Origin: Flavobacteriales bacterium
GTDB lineage: Bacteria > Bacteroidota > Bacteroidia > Flavobacteriales_D > Sanyastnellaceae
Length of the DNA: 53,572 nt
Direction of reading: 5' to 3'
Assembly (NCBI GenBank): GCA_019694805.1
Contig: JAIBBG010000016.1
Location: 1-53,572 of the forward strand
Part shown: in pieces, positions 1-8,142 of the stretch
How positions within the stretch are numbered: the first letter of the stretch is position 1
Layout: every line of letters begins with the position of its first letter
Notes under the pieces: model-generated
Databases searched by the model: none
What the model was told of the DNA's origin: nothing
The model's input: only the letters and a program-made list of their open reading frames with translations
Position numbers and translations under genes: made by a program

Positions 1-60
1 GATGGTGTTATCGTGGCAGGAAATCCAGCCAAAATCATCAGAAAGATCGACAAGAAATAA
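1..60 (+). CDS. C-terminal end of a hexapeptide-repeat acyltransferase (partial)
   Basis: Only the last 19 codons are present, ending GVIVAGNPAKIIRKIDKK and TAA. The V-x-A-G-N-P-A-K-x-I-R ending is the usual end of left-handed beta-helix acyltransferases, which acetylate sugars or nucleotide sugars. It lies just upstream of a sugar aminotransferase, so an N- or O-acetyltransferase of the same polysaccharide pathway (for example WbpD- or PglD-like) is likely. The substrate cannot be told from this fragment. Confidence 0.7.
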   Translation, partial: DGVIVAGNPAKIIRKIDKK

Positions 61-90
61 GCGGAAACCCGCTGATCCATGACTATCTTG

Positions 91-110
91 CGCCTCCGAT
101 TGCGGAGGTG
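91..110 (+). other. Hairpin between acyltransferase and aminotransferase genes
   Basis: An inverted repeat with an 8-bp stem (one G-T pair; core CCTCCG/CGGAGG) and a 4-base loop lies 30 bases after the acyltransferase stop. No T-run follows, so it is not a convincing intrinsic terminator. It may be an attenuating or mRNA-stabilising hairpin. It covers the GTG at 108, which argues against that codon as the start of the next gene. Confidence 0.35.
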
Positions 111-152
111 ATAAGCTTGCTCTGCAATTTCAAACCAATAGAAAACAGAACT

Positions 153-1271
153 ATGTCAGATACTACACAGGTAATGTCGCGCATTCCATGTCTTGACTTG
201 CGCGGACAACACGATCAGATCAAGGAAGAAGTTTTTGCAGCTTGGGAAAGAGTCTATGAAAAGACAGCATTTTCAGGAGGACCTTTTGTAGAAGAATTCG
301 AGAAGGAATTTGCCCATTATTCTGAAACAAAACACGCTATTGGTGTAAGTAATGGAACGACTGCGTTGCACCTGGCCATGCTGGCATTGGGAATTGGACC
401 AGGTGATGAGGTCATTATTCCTGCTGATACTTTTATCGCCACCGCTTGGGGAGTTTCACATGCGGGAGCTACTCCGGTTTTTGTTGACTGCACTGCAGAT
501 ACATGGCAAATCGATATTTCAAAAATTGAAGAAAAAATCACCTCCCGCACCAAAGCGGTTATTGGTGTTCACTTATACGGACAACCTTTCGATATCGATG
601 GCGTAAGGGCGATTTGCAAAAAGCACAACCTTTTTATGGTGGAAGATGCGGCGCAAGCTCAGGGGGCGAGATATAAAGGCAAAACAGTTGGCGGATTTGG
701 CGAAATGGCTTGCTTCAGTTTTTATCCGGGAAAAAATCTCGGTGCTTGCGGAGAAGCTGGAGGTATCACCACCAATAGCGATGAATACAAAACTCATTTG
801 CATTCTCTGAGAAATCACGGATCAACAGTTCGCTATTATCACGATGAAATCGGTTATAACTACCGCATGGGCGGACTGGAAGGCGCTTCTCTTTCTGTCA
901 AACTGAAGTACTTGGAAGGTTGGAACAACCGCCGCAGACAAATCGCAAAAAAATACCATAGCAGTATCAGCAATCCGAAAATCAAACTTCAACATCAACC
1001 TGAATGGGCGGATAGCGTGTATCACCTCTTTGTGATCACCACAGAAGATCGCGATGGATTGACAAAATACCTCAACGAAAAAAATATCTTCCCTGCACTG
1101 CATTATCCAGTGTCTTGTCATTTGCAAAAAGCATACAGCCATTTGAGGTACCAGCAAGGCGATTGTCCAAATGCCGAATACCTCGCTGCTCATTGTTTGT
1201 CACTGCCGATGTATGCAGAGCTCACAGATGAGCAAGTTCATCATGTGATTGAAGCACTCAACGCTTACTAA
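153..1271 (+). CDS. DegT/DnrJ/EryC1/StrS-family sugar aminotransferase
   Basis: About 372 residues, the normal length for PLP-dependent DegT/ArnB/WbpE-type enzymes, which transaminate a keto group on a nucleotide sugar in the cytoplasm. Visible family marks are the substrate-loop start (CLDLRGQ), the SNGTTALHLAM cofactor segment, the VEDAAQAQGA aspartate region and FSFYPGKNLG, whose lysine (about K194) should form the PLP Schiff base. The frame is open back to a GTG at 108, but that codon lies in a hairpin and adds residues not typical of the family. The ATG at 153 is preferred and an ATG at 174 is possible. The ATP-grasp gene follows 9 bases later, so the two are probably co-transcribed. The exact sugar cannot be assigned. 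Confidence 0.9.
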   Translation: MSDTTQVMSRIPCLDLRGQHDQIKEEVFAAWERVYEKTAFSGGPFVEEFEKEFAHYSETKHAIGVSNGTTALHLAMLALGIGPGDEVIIPADTFIATAWGVSHAGATPVFVDCTADTWQIDISKIEEKITSRTKAVIGVHLYGQPFDIDGVRAICKKHNLFMVEDAAQAQGARYKGKTVGGFGEMACFSFYPGKNLGACGEAGGITTNSDEYKTHLHSLRNHGSTVRYYHDEIGYNYRMGGLEGASLSVKLKYLEGWNNRRRQIAKKYHSSISNPKIKLQHQPEWADSVYHLFVITTEDRDGLTKYLNEKNIFPALHYPVSCHLQKAYSHLRYQQGDCPNAEYLAAHCLSLPMYAELTDEQVHHVIEALNAY

Positions 1272-1280
1272 AAATATTTT

Positions 1281-2465
1281 ATGGCGAAAAGGGTGCTGCA
1301 ATTGGGTGGTGGTGTTTGGATGATGCGATCCATACAGGCGATACAACAATTGGGACATGAAGTGTTTTGTGTCGATATGAATCCTTCAGCACCGGCATTC
1401 GCTATTGCTGATGGTTCCGCTGCTGTGAATATCTCAGACGTCGATGGGGTTGGAAAGTATGCCGATGAAATAGGCGCAGATGTCGTCCTCGCATTGAATG
1501 ATGCAGGTGTACTTCCTGCTGCTTATGCCAATCAAAAGAGAGGAATCAAAAGCTATGATCCGGAAGAAGTGAAGTATTTTACGGATAAAGGTTTTATGCG
1601 CCAACGTTGGAAAGAACATGGTGTAGCTCAGCCCGATTTCCGTGTCTGCACAACGGCTGAAGAAATTCGCGAAGCAGTTTCACAAATCGGATATCCCTGT
1701 ATTGTAAAACCTTGCATGATGTGGGGTAGCCGAGGTGTAAGCAAAGTGAATCATGAAGGCGATATCGAATTTGCCACGAAGTTCGCCATGGAGAATGCCA
1801 GAGGCAACCGATACATCGTTGAAGAATTCATGAGTGGTATTGAAATGAGTGTCGAAGGTTTATTCAAGGATGGAAAAGCTTTTATACTCGCAAAGGCCGA
1901 TAAAGAATTGCAGCACCACGATAATTATCGTGTAACAGTGCGCATCAATTATGAAGCTGAACTTTCGCCAAGTGTTTTGGCAGAAATCGATCAGCTCGTT
2001 GCATCGGCTGGCAAGGCAATGGGTTTTGTAGCTGGAGCACTGCATGCCGAATGTATGGTTACAACTGAAGGGGTAAAGATGATTGAAATGGCCGGTAGGC
2101 CTGGTGGTGGACATATCTTCGGTGCTATTGTTGAAGCCGTTTCTGGCGTTTCAATGCCCCAGGCACTCACGCAAATTTTATTAGGAGAAGAAATTGATCC
2201 ATCCGCGAAATATCATCGTGGTGCATGCTATAAATTTTTCAATGCACCCGATGGTGTTTTCATGGGAGTGAGCGGATTGGCTGAGGCGAAAGCCATGCCT
2301 GGAATTTTAGATATGGGCTTTACCATGGATAAAGGCACTGTGGTCAAAACCATGGATCATGGTGCCAATAGACCTGGTTTTGTTGTGAGCAGTGGCATGA
2401 ACAGGGCAGAGGCTGTTGCAAATGCGGAGAATGCATTTCATGCTTTGGTTTTTGATATGAAATGA
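1281..2465 (+). CDS. ATP-grasp ligase (carbamoyl-phosphate-synthase-like fold)
   Basis: A 394-residue cytoplasmic protein. Residues 1-90 form a Rossmann-like pre-ATP-grasp domain (VLQLGGGVWMM start). The ATP-grasp fold follows, with a nucleotide-binding lysine near K143 (CIVKPCMMWGS), a hinge with acidic pair E181-E182, and a metal/ATP site near IEMAGRPGGGH (about 268-279). Enzymes of this superfamily activate a carboxylate as an acyl phosphate and join it to an amine or thiol. The gene sits between a sugar aminotransferase and a hydrolase and overlaps the hydrolase by 4 bases (ATGA), so it probably acts on an intermediate of the glycan pathway, for example amidating a uronic-acid carboxylate. 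That role is inferred from context only. Confidence 0.85.
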   Translation: MAKRVLQLGGGVWMMRSIQAIQQLGHEVFCVDMNPSAPAFAIADGSAAVNISDVDGVGKYADEIGADVVLALNDAGVLPAAYANQKRGIKSYDPEEVKYFTDKGFMRQRWKEHGVAQPDFRVCTTAEEIREAVSQIGYPCIVKPCMMWGSRGVSKVNHEGDIEFATKFAMENARGNRYIVEEFMSGIEMSVEGLFKDGKAFILAKADKELQHHDNYRVTVRINYEAELSPSVLAEIDQLVASAGKAMGFVAGALHAECMVTTEGVKMIEMAGRPGGGHIFGAIVEAVSGVSMPQALTQILLGEEIDPSAKYHRGACYKFFNAPDGVFMGVSGLAEAKAMPGILDMGFTMDKGTVVKTMDHGANRPGFVVSSGMNRAEAVANAENAFHALVFDMK

Positions 2466-3244
2466 TACTCGATTCAAATACACATATCACCCGCGATGGC
2501 AAATGGTTTCACACCATCCATGACGCGTCTCTTGAACGGCTCATTCATGATGTGAAGCTATCTGGTATCGATGGCGCCATCGTTTTGCCACTACCGGGCA
2601 CAATCAGCAATTCGGAGCAACATGCCATGTTGCAGGATCAACAACAATTGATATCCTGTTCGGCATTTAATCCTGCTTTATACAGCAGTCCATACAGTGC
2701 CGGAGAAGCTTTCAGAAAAGAATTCTCTAATCAAAAAAGTACCATTGTAAAATTTCATCATCGTTTTGGAAAGTACCATCCACACGATGAACGTTTCATG
2801 GAAGTGCTTCGTGTGAATGAAACCCTCGATACACCGATGATTATAGCTGTTTGTGGATTGCTTCATGATAGAAATATCCGCGAGGCTGTCTATATGCCAG
2901 GCTATTTTTTTAACCTGGCACAACGTTTTTTCCGCACACAAATTTTGATCATGCATGGCGGAGGTACACAGATCATGCAGGTTGCAGAAATCTGTCGCGA
3001 TTTGCATCATGTGTTTTTCGATTTGTCTATGACGTTGTCTAAGTACAGAAATACTTCTGTGAGTCAGGATATAGCATGGCTTTGTGCTCACTATGATCGC
3101 AGGATGTTATGGGGTTCAGATTTTCCTGAGACATCACCTCAACAAGCGTTAGAAGATTTTTACGCAACAGTTGGTAACATTGCGGAAGAAAAGAAGAAAA
3201 ATATCCTAGGAGACAATATTGCACGATTACTCGGATTGATCTAA
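2462..3244 (+). CDS. TIM-barrel amidohydrolase-like protein
   Basis: 260 residues resembling the amidohydrolase-2 (ACMSD/TatD-like) TIM-barrel hydrolases. The beta-1 segment reads MILDSNTHI where the family usually has D-x-H-x-H, so one metal-ligand histidine is replaced by Asn. Later blocks look conserved: VKFHHRFG, ILIMHGGG (about 160-167) and MLWGSDFPE (about 217-225), whose Asp is the usual catalytic/metal aspartate. The start overlaps the ATP-grasp stop (ATGA), so translation is probably coupled. It could deacylate, deformylate or decarboxylate the sugar intermediate, or be a non-hydrolytic relative given the changed ligand. Confidence 0.75.
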   Translation: MILDSNTHITRDGKWFHTIHDASLERLIHDVKLSGIDGAIVLPLPGTISNSEQHAMLQDQQQLISCSAFNPALYSSPYSAGEAFRKEFSNQKSTIVKFHHRFGKYHPHDERFMEVLRVNETLDTPMIIAVCGLLHDRNIREAVYMPGYFFNLAQRFFRTQILIMHGGGTQIMQVAEICRDLHHVFFDLSMTLSKYRNTSVSQDIAWLCAHYDRRMLWGSDFPETSPQQALEDFYATVGNIAEEKKKNILGDNIARLLGLI

Positions 3245-3247
3245 CAC

Positions 3248-4186
3248 ATGAAACTCATTTCACTCGTCATACCCTGTTTCAATGAACGCGAAGGATTGCC
3301 TACGTTATTGGCCAGACTTGATCGCGTTGTTGTTGAGTTACAGAAACGCATTCAAGTAGAAGTGATATTGGTAGATGATCATAGTACGGATGGATCGAAC
3401 TTCGCGATTAAAGAACTTTGTAACGAAAGAAAATACCTGCGTTTTATTCGTCTTTCACGAAACAGTGGAAGTCAAGTCGCGGTTATCGCCGGAATGAAAT
3501 ACGCCAAAGGGGATGCGGCCGTTTTTCTCGCAGCGGACTTACAAGATCCTCCGGAATTGATCGCAGAGATGATCACCAAATGGGAAGAAGGTTTTGATGT
3601 AATTTGGGCCGTTCGTGCCAAACGGGAAGGCGTGTCAAAAACTTCAGTCTTTTTTTCCAATATGTTCTACCGACTTCTCAACGGTATGACAGAAATCCAC
3701 TTTCCGAAAACAGGAGCTGATTTCGCATTGTTGGATCAGAAAGTGGTGAAGGGACTTGTGGCATCTGCTGGCAGCAAGCCTAGTTTGGGAGCCCTGATCT
3801 CTTGGCTCGGATTCAGGCAAACTGAAATCCCATACGTCAAGGAGGCCAGAAAATTCGGTAAGTCGAAATGGACCTTGAGAAAAAAGCTCAATGCTTTTGC
3901 AGATGCTTTTGTAGGCTTTTCATATTTACCCATGCGATTCATGTCCGTGATTGGATTTATCGCAGCAGCTCTAGGATTCATTTATGCCATCGTTGTTGCA
4001 ATACTGAGATTTGCCGTTGGTAATCCCATTGAAGGTTGGGCATCACTTATGGTTGTCATTCTCATCATTGGAGGATTGCAAATGCTCATGCTTGGTGTGC
4101 TCGGTGAATACCTCTGGCGGAATCTGGAAGAGTCGCGCAAACGTCCGTTGTTCCTAATCGAAGATCAGGAGGGACTTGAACCATGA
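3248..4186 (+). CDS. GT2 glycosyltransferase, ArnC/GtrB-type (polyprenyl-phosphate acceptor)
   Basis: 312 residues. The GT-A domain covers about 1-225 with SLVIPCFNE, VDDHSTDGS (DD at 43-44) and the DLQDPPE metal-binding motif (97-103). Two hydrophobic helices follow near 233-300, then a short basic tail. This layout and the DxQDPPE motif are typical of enzymes that put a sugar on undecaprenyl or dolichyl phosphate at the inner face of the cytoplasmic membrane (ArnC, GtrB, DPM1). The small DMT-type membrane gene overlaps its stop by 4 bases (ATGA), matching the ArnC-ArnE/F or GtrB-GtrA pairing of synthase with flippase. Donor sugar unknown. Confidence 0.9.
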   Translation: MKLISLVIPCFNEREGLPTLLARLDRVVVELQKRIQVEVILVDDHSTDGSNFAIKELCNERKYLRFIRLSRNSGSQVAVIAGMKYAKGDAAVFLAADLQDPPELIAEMITKWEEGFDVIWAVRAKREGVSKTSVFFSNMFYRLLNGMTEIHFPKTGADFALLDQKVVKGLVASAGSKPSLGALISWLGFRQTEIPYVKEARKFGKSKWTLRKKLNAFADAFVGFSYLPMRFMSVIGFIAAALGFIYAIVVAILRFAVGNPIEGWASLMVVILIIGGLQMLMLGVLGEYLWRNLEESRKRPLFLIEDQEGLEP

Positions 4187-4551
4187 GCTTTTTACCCGTA
4201 ATCATGTATAGTTTACTCTATGCAGCTTTGAATGTTAGCGGCGCTGCCTTGGTCAAAAGCGAACTTGCCAACTTGAAATTGGTCGCTGCAAAAGATTACG
4301 TTTTTTTCTTGCTGCGTTGGAAAGTGATGTTGGGCTTTGTCATCATTCTTTTGTCCGCACTGATATTATTCAAGGCACTGAGTATTGCACGCTTTTCTGT
4401 TGTGAATCCGGTAGCCACTGGAATCAATTTCGCATTCACCTTGGCCATGGGATATTTTGCATTCAATGACCGCATTACCCTCACCCATATTTTCGGACTT
4501 GCACTGATCCTGAGTGGGATCATTATTGTAAGTATGGCCGAAAGAGGATGA
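4183..4551 (+). CDS. Small DMT/EamA-like membrane protein, probable lipid-linked sugar flippase subunit
   Basis: 122 residues with four predicted membrane helices (about 3-20, 45-66, 75-95, 100-118). Size and topology match the ArnE/ArnF and small-multidrug-resistance branch of the drug/metabolite transporter superfamily. The last half, with FSVVNPVATGINFAFTLAMG and LALILSGIIIV, has the usual EamA half-domain look. The start overlaps the GT2 stop (ATGA), so the pair is translationally coupled. The likely role is moving the polyprenyl-phosphate sugar made by that GT2 across the inner membrane. It is a single small gene, so it would have to work as a dimer or with another partner. Confidence 0.75.
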   Translation: MSFLPVIMYSLLYAALNVSGAALVKSELANLKLVAAKDYVFFLLRWKVMLGFVIILLSALILFKALSIARFSVVNPVATGINFAFTLAMGYFAFNDRITLTHIFGLALILSGIIIVSMAERG

Positions 4552-4678
4552 TACCCATCATTGCTTCGGTTACATCTGCCGTGTATGGGATCTTTTCGTA
4601 AGTAGAACACATGATTCATGTCGCAATAATCACCCACTGTCACTAAATTCGCGACTTCTAAAATTTCCGGGATTCTAC

Positions 4679-5647
4679 ATGAAAATATTCGTAACCGGCG
4701 GAGCCGGCTTTATCGGTTCACACCTCACTGAAAGACTTGTTCAGGAAGGCCACACCGTTCACATATTTGACAACCTTCACAGGAACGCAATCAAGTATTC
4801 TGATATCCTCAATCATCCTTCTGTGACATTTACACAAGGCGATATTTTGGATAAAGAGAGCCTCAAGAAAGCAATGGAAGGTAACGAATTGGTTTTCCAT
4901 ATGGCTGCCATTGCCGGAGTGAGCAACTATTACAATTTTCCTGCGAAAACGCTTAAGGTAAATCTTATTGGAACATACAACGTACTCGAATGTATGGTGG
5001 AGCTTGGTATCAAGCGTGTATTTGATATGAGCACCAGTGAAACATTTGGTACTGACGCTGTTGAAGTAGATGAAGAAACATACCAACGTATCGGTCCACC
5101 GCAGGATAAACGTTGGTGTTACGCTGGTTCTAAAATTGGCGGTGAGCAGCTCATTTTTCGTTACGCTGAAGAATACGGATGGGACGCCACAGTGATTCGT
5201 CCATTCAATATCTATGGCCCTCGTCAAATCGGTGAAGGCGCGATTGCGAATTTTTGTAAGAATGTACTGGAAGGGAAAAACCTTCGCATCGAAGGAAGCG
5301 GAATGGCCCTTCGATCCTGGTGTTACATTACCGATTTCATTGAAGCTTTGATGGCCATACTCAACAAACCTCACAAAGGCCCTGAATGTTTCAACTTGGG
5401 TAATCCATGGGCTATTGCATCTACTGTGAGCCTTGGTGAAGAAGTATTGCGCGCAGCAAAAGGCATTGATGCTATCGACCTTAAATCAACCATTGATTTT
5501 GTACCCATGGACTTCACTGAAATTCGGGTGCGATATCCGAAAGTGAACAAACTTCGCGATATGTATGGATGGCAGCCTAAGGTGAATTTGGCCGACGGCG
5601 TTTACAATACACTCAAATGGTTTCACGACAGTTATGAAAAAAATTAG
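4679..5647 (+). CDS. NAD-dependent nucleotide-sugar epimerase/dehydratase (extended SDR)
   Basis: 322 residues. The N-terminal Rossmann motif is TGGAGFIGSHL (6-16). The SDR catalytic set is a Ser/Thr cluster MSTSE near 118-121 and Y148-x3-K152 (YAGSK). RPFNIYGPRQ (about 170-179) is the substrate-loop signature of GalE/RmlB/UXS-type enzymes. The later FNLGNP segment resembles UDP-glucuronate decarboxylases and their relatives, so epimerase, dehydratase and decarboxylase are all possible. The gene starts after a 127-base gap containing a small inverted repeat (4609-4621) and overlaps the dehydrogenase gene by 14 bases. Confidence 0.88.
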   Translation: MKIFVTGGAGFIGSHLTERLVQEGHTVHIFDNLHRNAIKYSDILNHPSVTFTQGDILDKESLKKAMEGNELVFHMAAIAGVSNYYNFPAKTLKVNLIGTYNVLECMVELGIKRVFDMSTSETFGTDAVEVDEETYQRIGPPQDKRWCYAGSKIGGEQLIFRYAEEYGWDATVIRPFNIYGPRQIGEGAIANFCKNVLEGKNLRIEGSGMALRSWCYITDFIEALMAILNKPHKGPECFNLGNPWAIASTVSLGEEVLRAAKGIDAIDLKSTIDFVPMDFTEIRVRYPKVNKLRDMYGWQPKVNLADGVYNTLKWFHDSYEKN

Positions 5648-6908
5648 TGTAGTTGGCTTTGGCAAAATTGGTCAGGCCGTGGTAGCGAATATTCTAGATC
5701 ATGATATTCATGTCTCTGCTGTAGATATCAATCCGGATCTCAAGAGAATTTTTGAATCTGGCAAATACGAAAGCAATGAACCTGGACTTGCTGATTCTTT
5801 GAATAAATCATTTGGCAAAGGACTCCTCCAGATTACGGATGATTTTTCGGCCGTCAAAGGAAGTCAAGCCATCATCGTGGCTATTCCATTGTTGGTGGAT
5901 AAGCAAAAAAATATCTTGGACGAACCATTCCTCGATTGCTTTAAGAAACTGGCACCTTTTCTTTCCGAAAATGTGTTGATCGTTATTGAGACTTCTATTC
6001 CGGTTGGTTATGGCAGAAATACGGTTGTCCCTGCGATCGAATCCATGGGTAAAAAACACGGAGTGGATTTCTTGTTGGTGCATAGTCCGGAAAGAATCAA
6101 GAGTGGATCTATGCTCAAGCAATTGCTTGTTACCCCAAAAGTAATCGGTGGTGTTTCCAAAGAAGCCACAACAAAAGCATTTGAAATTTATCAGTGGTTC
6201 TTCAACAAGGATCTCATTCACCTCGTCGACAGCATTGAAGCGGCAGAGATGGTAAAACTGGCGGGGATGGCATATCGTGATGTCAATATCGCTTTGTCCA
6301 ATCAGTTGGCGCAATTTGCTCATCGTATCGGTGTCAATTTTGCTGACCTCATCCCTCTCATCAACACCGACGGTGAAGCATACCTTCTGCAGCCCGGTAT
6401 CGGTGTTGGTGGTCACTGTACGCCTGTCTATCCTTATTTCCTCATCAACAATTTCAAGAATGCAGGAATGGATTTCGTACTCGCATCTGAGAGTCGTGTG
6501 ATCAATGATGAGATGGCAGCGCATGCGGTCCAGCTCGTCAGCAAACAGGTGAAAAATAAAAAGGCCCTGATCTTAGGTCTCAGCTTTCGCCCGAACATCA
6601 AGGAAGATACTTTCAGCACAACATATTTGTTGCGGGAGGCACTCGCTCAGGATGGATTTGATGTGGTCCTGCACGACACCGAATTTTCTGCTGAAGAGCT
6701 CACCAAAAAAGGATTCCAGCCAGTGGATGATATTTATGCAACCGGCGCTGAAGCTGTGTTCGTAGTGACCATGCACGAACAATACAAGAAACTTGATTAT
6801 TACAAACTCGCGGCATCAGGCGTTCGTTTTCTTGTTGATGGCCGGAACGGTTTGGATAGAAAAGCTGCAGAATCTGCCGGCTTGATATATACCGGTATCG
6901 GTAGATGA
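5634..6908 (+). CDS. UDP-sugar 6-dehydrogenase, UDP-HexNAc (WecC/WbpA-like) type
   Basis: 424 residues, normal for the UDP-glucose/GDP-mannose dehydrogenase family, which oxidises C6 of a nucleotide sugar to a uronic acid with two NAD+. The N-terminal Rossmann segment is VVGFGKIGQ. IETSIPVGYGRNTV and HSPERIKSG are family blocks. The catalytic cysteine is C262 in GVGVGGHCTPVYP. That GGHC-x-P-V-x-P pattern is typical of UDP-N-acetylhexosamine dehydrogenases (WecC, WbpA) rather than of UDP-glucose dehydrogenases (GGxCFPKD). The start overlaps the SDR gene by 14 bases. The product would supply the carboxylated sugar on which an ATP-grasp ligase could act. Confidence 0.88.
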   Translation: MKKISVVGFGKIGQAVVANILDHDIHVSAVDINPDLKRIFESGKYESNEPGLADSLNKSFGKGLLQITDDFSAVKGSQAIIVAIPLLVDKQKNILDEPFLDCFKKLAPFLSENVLIVIETSIPVGYGRNTVVPAIESMGKKHGVDFLLVHSPERIKSGSMLKQLLVTPKVIGGVSKEATTKAFEIYQWFFNKDLIHLVDSIEAAEMVKLAGMAYRDVNIALSNQLAQFAHRIGVNFADLIPLINTDGEAYLLQPGIGVGGHCTPVYPYFLINNFKNAGMDFVLASESRVINDEMAAHAVQLVSKQVKNKKALILGLSFRPNIKEDTFSTTYLLREALAQDGFDVVLHDTEFSAEELTKKGFQPVDDIYATGAEAVFVVTMHEQYKKLDYYKLAASGVRFLVDGRNGLDRKAAESAGLIYTGIGR

Positions 6909-6929
6909 TGTATTAAAACTTTGTTCAAG

Positions 6930-8060
6930 ATGATTCCGATTGCAAAACCTTATTTGACGAAAGAAGATGCTCAGGCGGCCTACGATACCATCCTCACAGG
7001 TTGGATCACACAAGGTCCACGTGTTGCAGAATTTGAAGAAAATTTTGCCCGATACACTGGAGCCAAGTATGCTGTTGCAGTGAGCAATTGCACCACCGGT
7101 CTACATCTTGCCATGATTGTTGCCGGCATTCAAGAAGGTGACGAAGTCATCTGCCCCAGCATGAGTTATATCGCGACTGCGAATAGCATCAAATACGTAG
7201 GCGCTAAACCGGTTTTTGCGGAAGTGCATCAAGTGACATACAATCTCAATGTCGAAGATGTGAAGCAAAGAATTACGCCTAGAACAAAGGCGATATTGCT
7301 TGTGCATCAAATTGGAATGCCTGCGGATATTGCCGCATTTCGAGCACTTTGCGATGAACATCATCTCATTCTCATTGAAGATGCAGCTTGCGCCATTGGA
7401 AGTTCTTATCAAGGAAAAAAAATCGGATCACATTCTGACCTGGTTTGTTTTTCTTTTCATCCAAGAAAAGTCATTAGTACTGGTGACGGTGGAATGGTAA
7501 CCACCAACAATGAAGCCTATTACAACAGGATGAAATTGTTGCGTCAACATGGCATGAGTATCAATGATCGTGTTCGACACAGCAGCAGCAAAATCATGTT
7601 TGAAGATCATGTGGAAGTTGGATACAACTATCGCATGACCGATATACAGGCTGCAGTGGGCATTCAACAGTTGGCCAAATTGGATTGGATCGTTGGGGAA
7701 AGAAGGAAAATTGCTCAGCGCTATGCTGCGGAATTAGGAGATATATCTTTCATCCGATTACCCAAAGAAAATGAGGGATATGTCACCAACTGGCAATCCT
7801 ATTCCATTTACCTCAAGCCTGAGTGTCCGGTGAAAAGAAATGACCTGATGCAGGCATTGTTGGATATCGGCATTGCATCACGACGAGGTGTTATGACCGC
7901 TCACCGCGAAACTGCATATCAAGAGGAATGTGCAGGTCTCTCACTTCCCGCAACAGAAGATGCGTGCGACAACAGCATCATTATTCCACTTTATGTCCCT
8001 ATGACAGATGACGAAGTGACTACTGTGATCAAGGGAATCCGATCCTGCCTTCAAGTCTGA
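6930..8060 (+). CDS. Second DegT/DnrJ/EryC1/StrS-family aminotransferase
   Basis: 376 residues, clearly homologous to but different from the aminotransferase at 153-1271. It begins MIPIAKPYLTKEDAQAAYDT, carries SNCTTGLHLAM, has the EDAACAIGSSY aspartate block, and its PLP lysine is K180 in CFSFHPRKVIS. FSFHPRK with TTGDGGM-type following sequence is common in 4-keto or 3-keto sugar aminotransferases such as PglE, PseC and WbpE. A TTG nine bases upstream is open, but the ATG at 6930 gives the normal N-terminus. It lies 21 bases after the dehydrogenase, so it is probably its partner in one operon. Confidence 0.9.
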   Translation: MIPIAKPYLTKEDAQAAYDTILTGWITQGPRVAEFEENFARYTGAKYAVAVSNCTTGLHLAMIVAGIQEGDEVICPSMSYIATANSIKYVGAKPVFAEVHQVTYNLNVEDVKQRITPRTKAILLVHQIGMPADIAAFRALCDEHHLILIEDAACAIGSSYQGKKIGSHSDLVCFSFHPRKVISTGDGGMVTTNNEAYYNRMKLLRQHGMSINDRVRHSSSKIMFEDHVEVGYNYRMTDIQAAVGIQQLAKLDWIVGERRKIAQRYAAELGDISFIRLPKENEGYVTNWQSYSIYLKPECPVKRNDLMQALLDIGIASRRGVMTAHRETAYQEECAGLSLPATEDACDNSIIIPLYVPMTDDEVTTVIKGIRSCLQV

Positions 8061-8085
8061 TCGCATAATACATGCCGTGAAAAAC

Positions 8086-8114
8086 ATCATGTGCGCTCAC
8101 ATGATATAACTTTG
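8086..8114 (+). promoter_or_regulatory. Candidate promoter with a 20-bp palindrome upstream of the -7 box
   Basis: TAACTTTG at 8107-8114 is a perfect match to the Bacteroidota -7 consensus TAnnTTTG, 28 bases before the GlmU-like ATG. Immediately upstream, where the -33 element would sit, is an exact inverted repeat (ATCATGTG, CGCT, CACATGAT; 8086-8105). No TTG-type -33 is seen at the usual spacing, so the palindrome may be an activator or repressor site. It could also be the transcript end hairpin of the aminotransferase gene, but no T-run follows. Confidence 0.45.
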
Positions 8115-8142
8115 ACGTGCAATCTTGTTTCAAGTCACTGTT

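Noticed and set aside
108..152. GTG start of the first aminotransferase
   Set aside because: The codon lies in a hairpin and the added residues do not resemble the family N-terminus; the ATG at 153 is better.
4718..5374. 218-codon antisense frame inside the SDR gene
   Set aside because: It is a shadow of a clearly coding frame with intact SDR motifs and shows no domain of its own.
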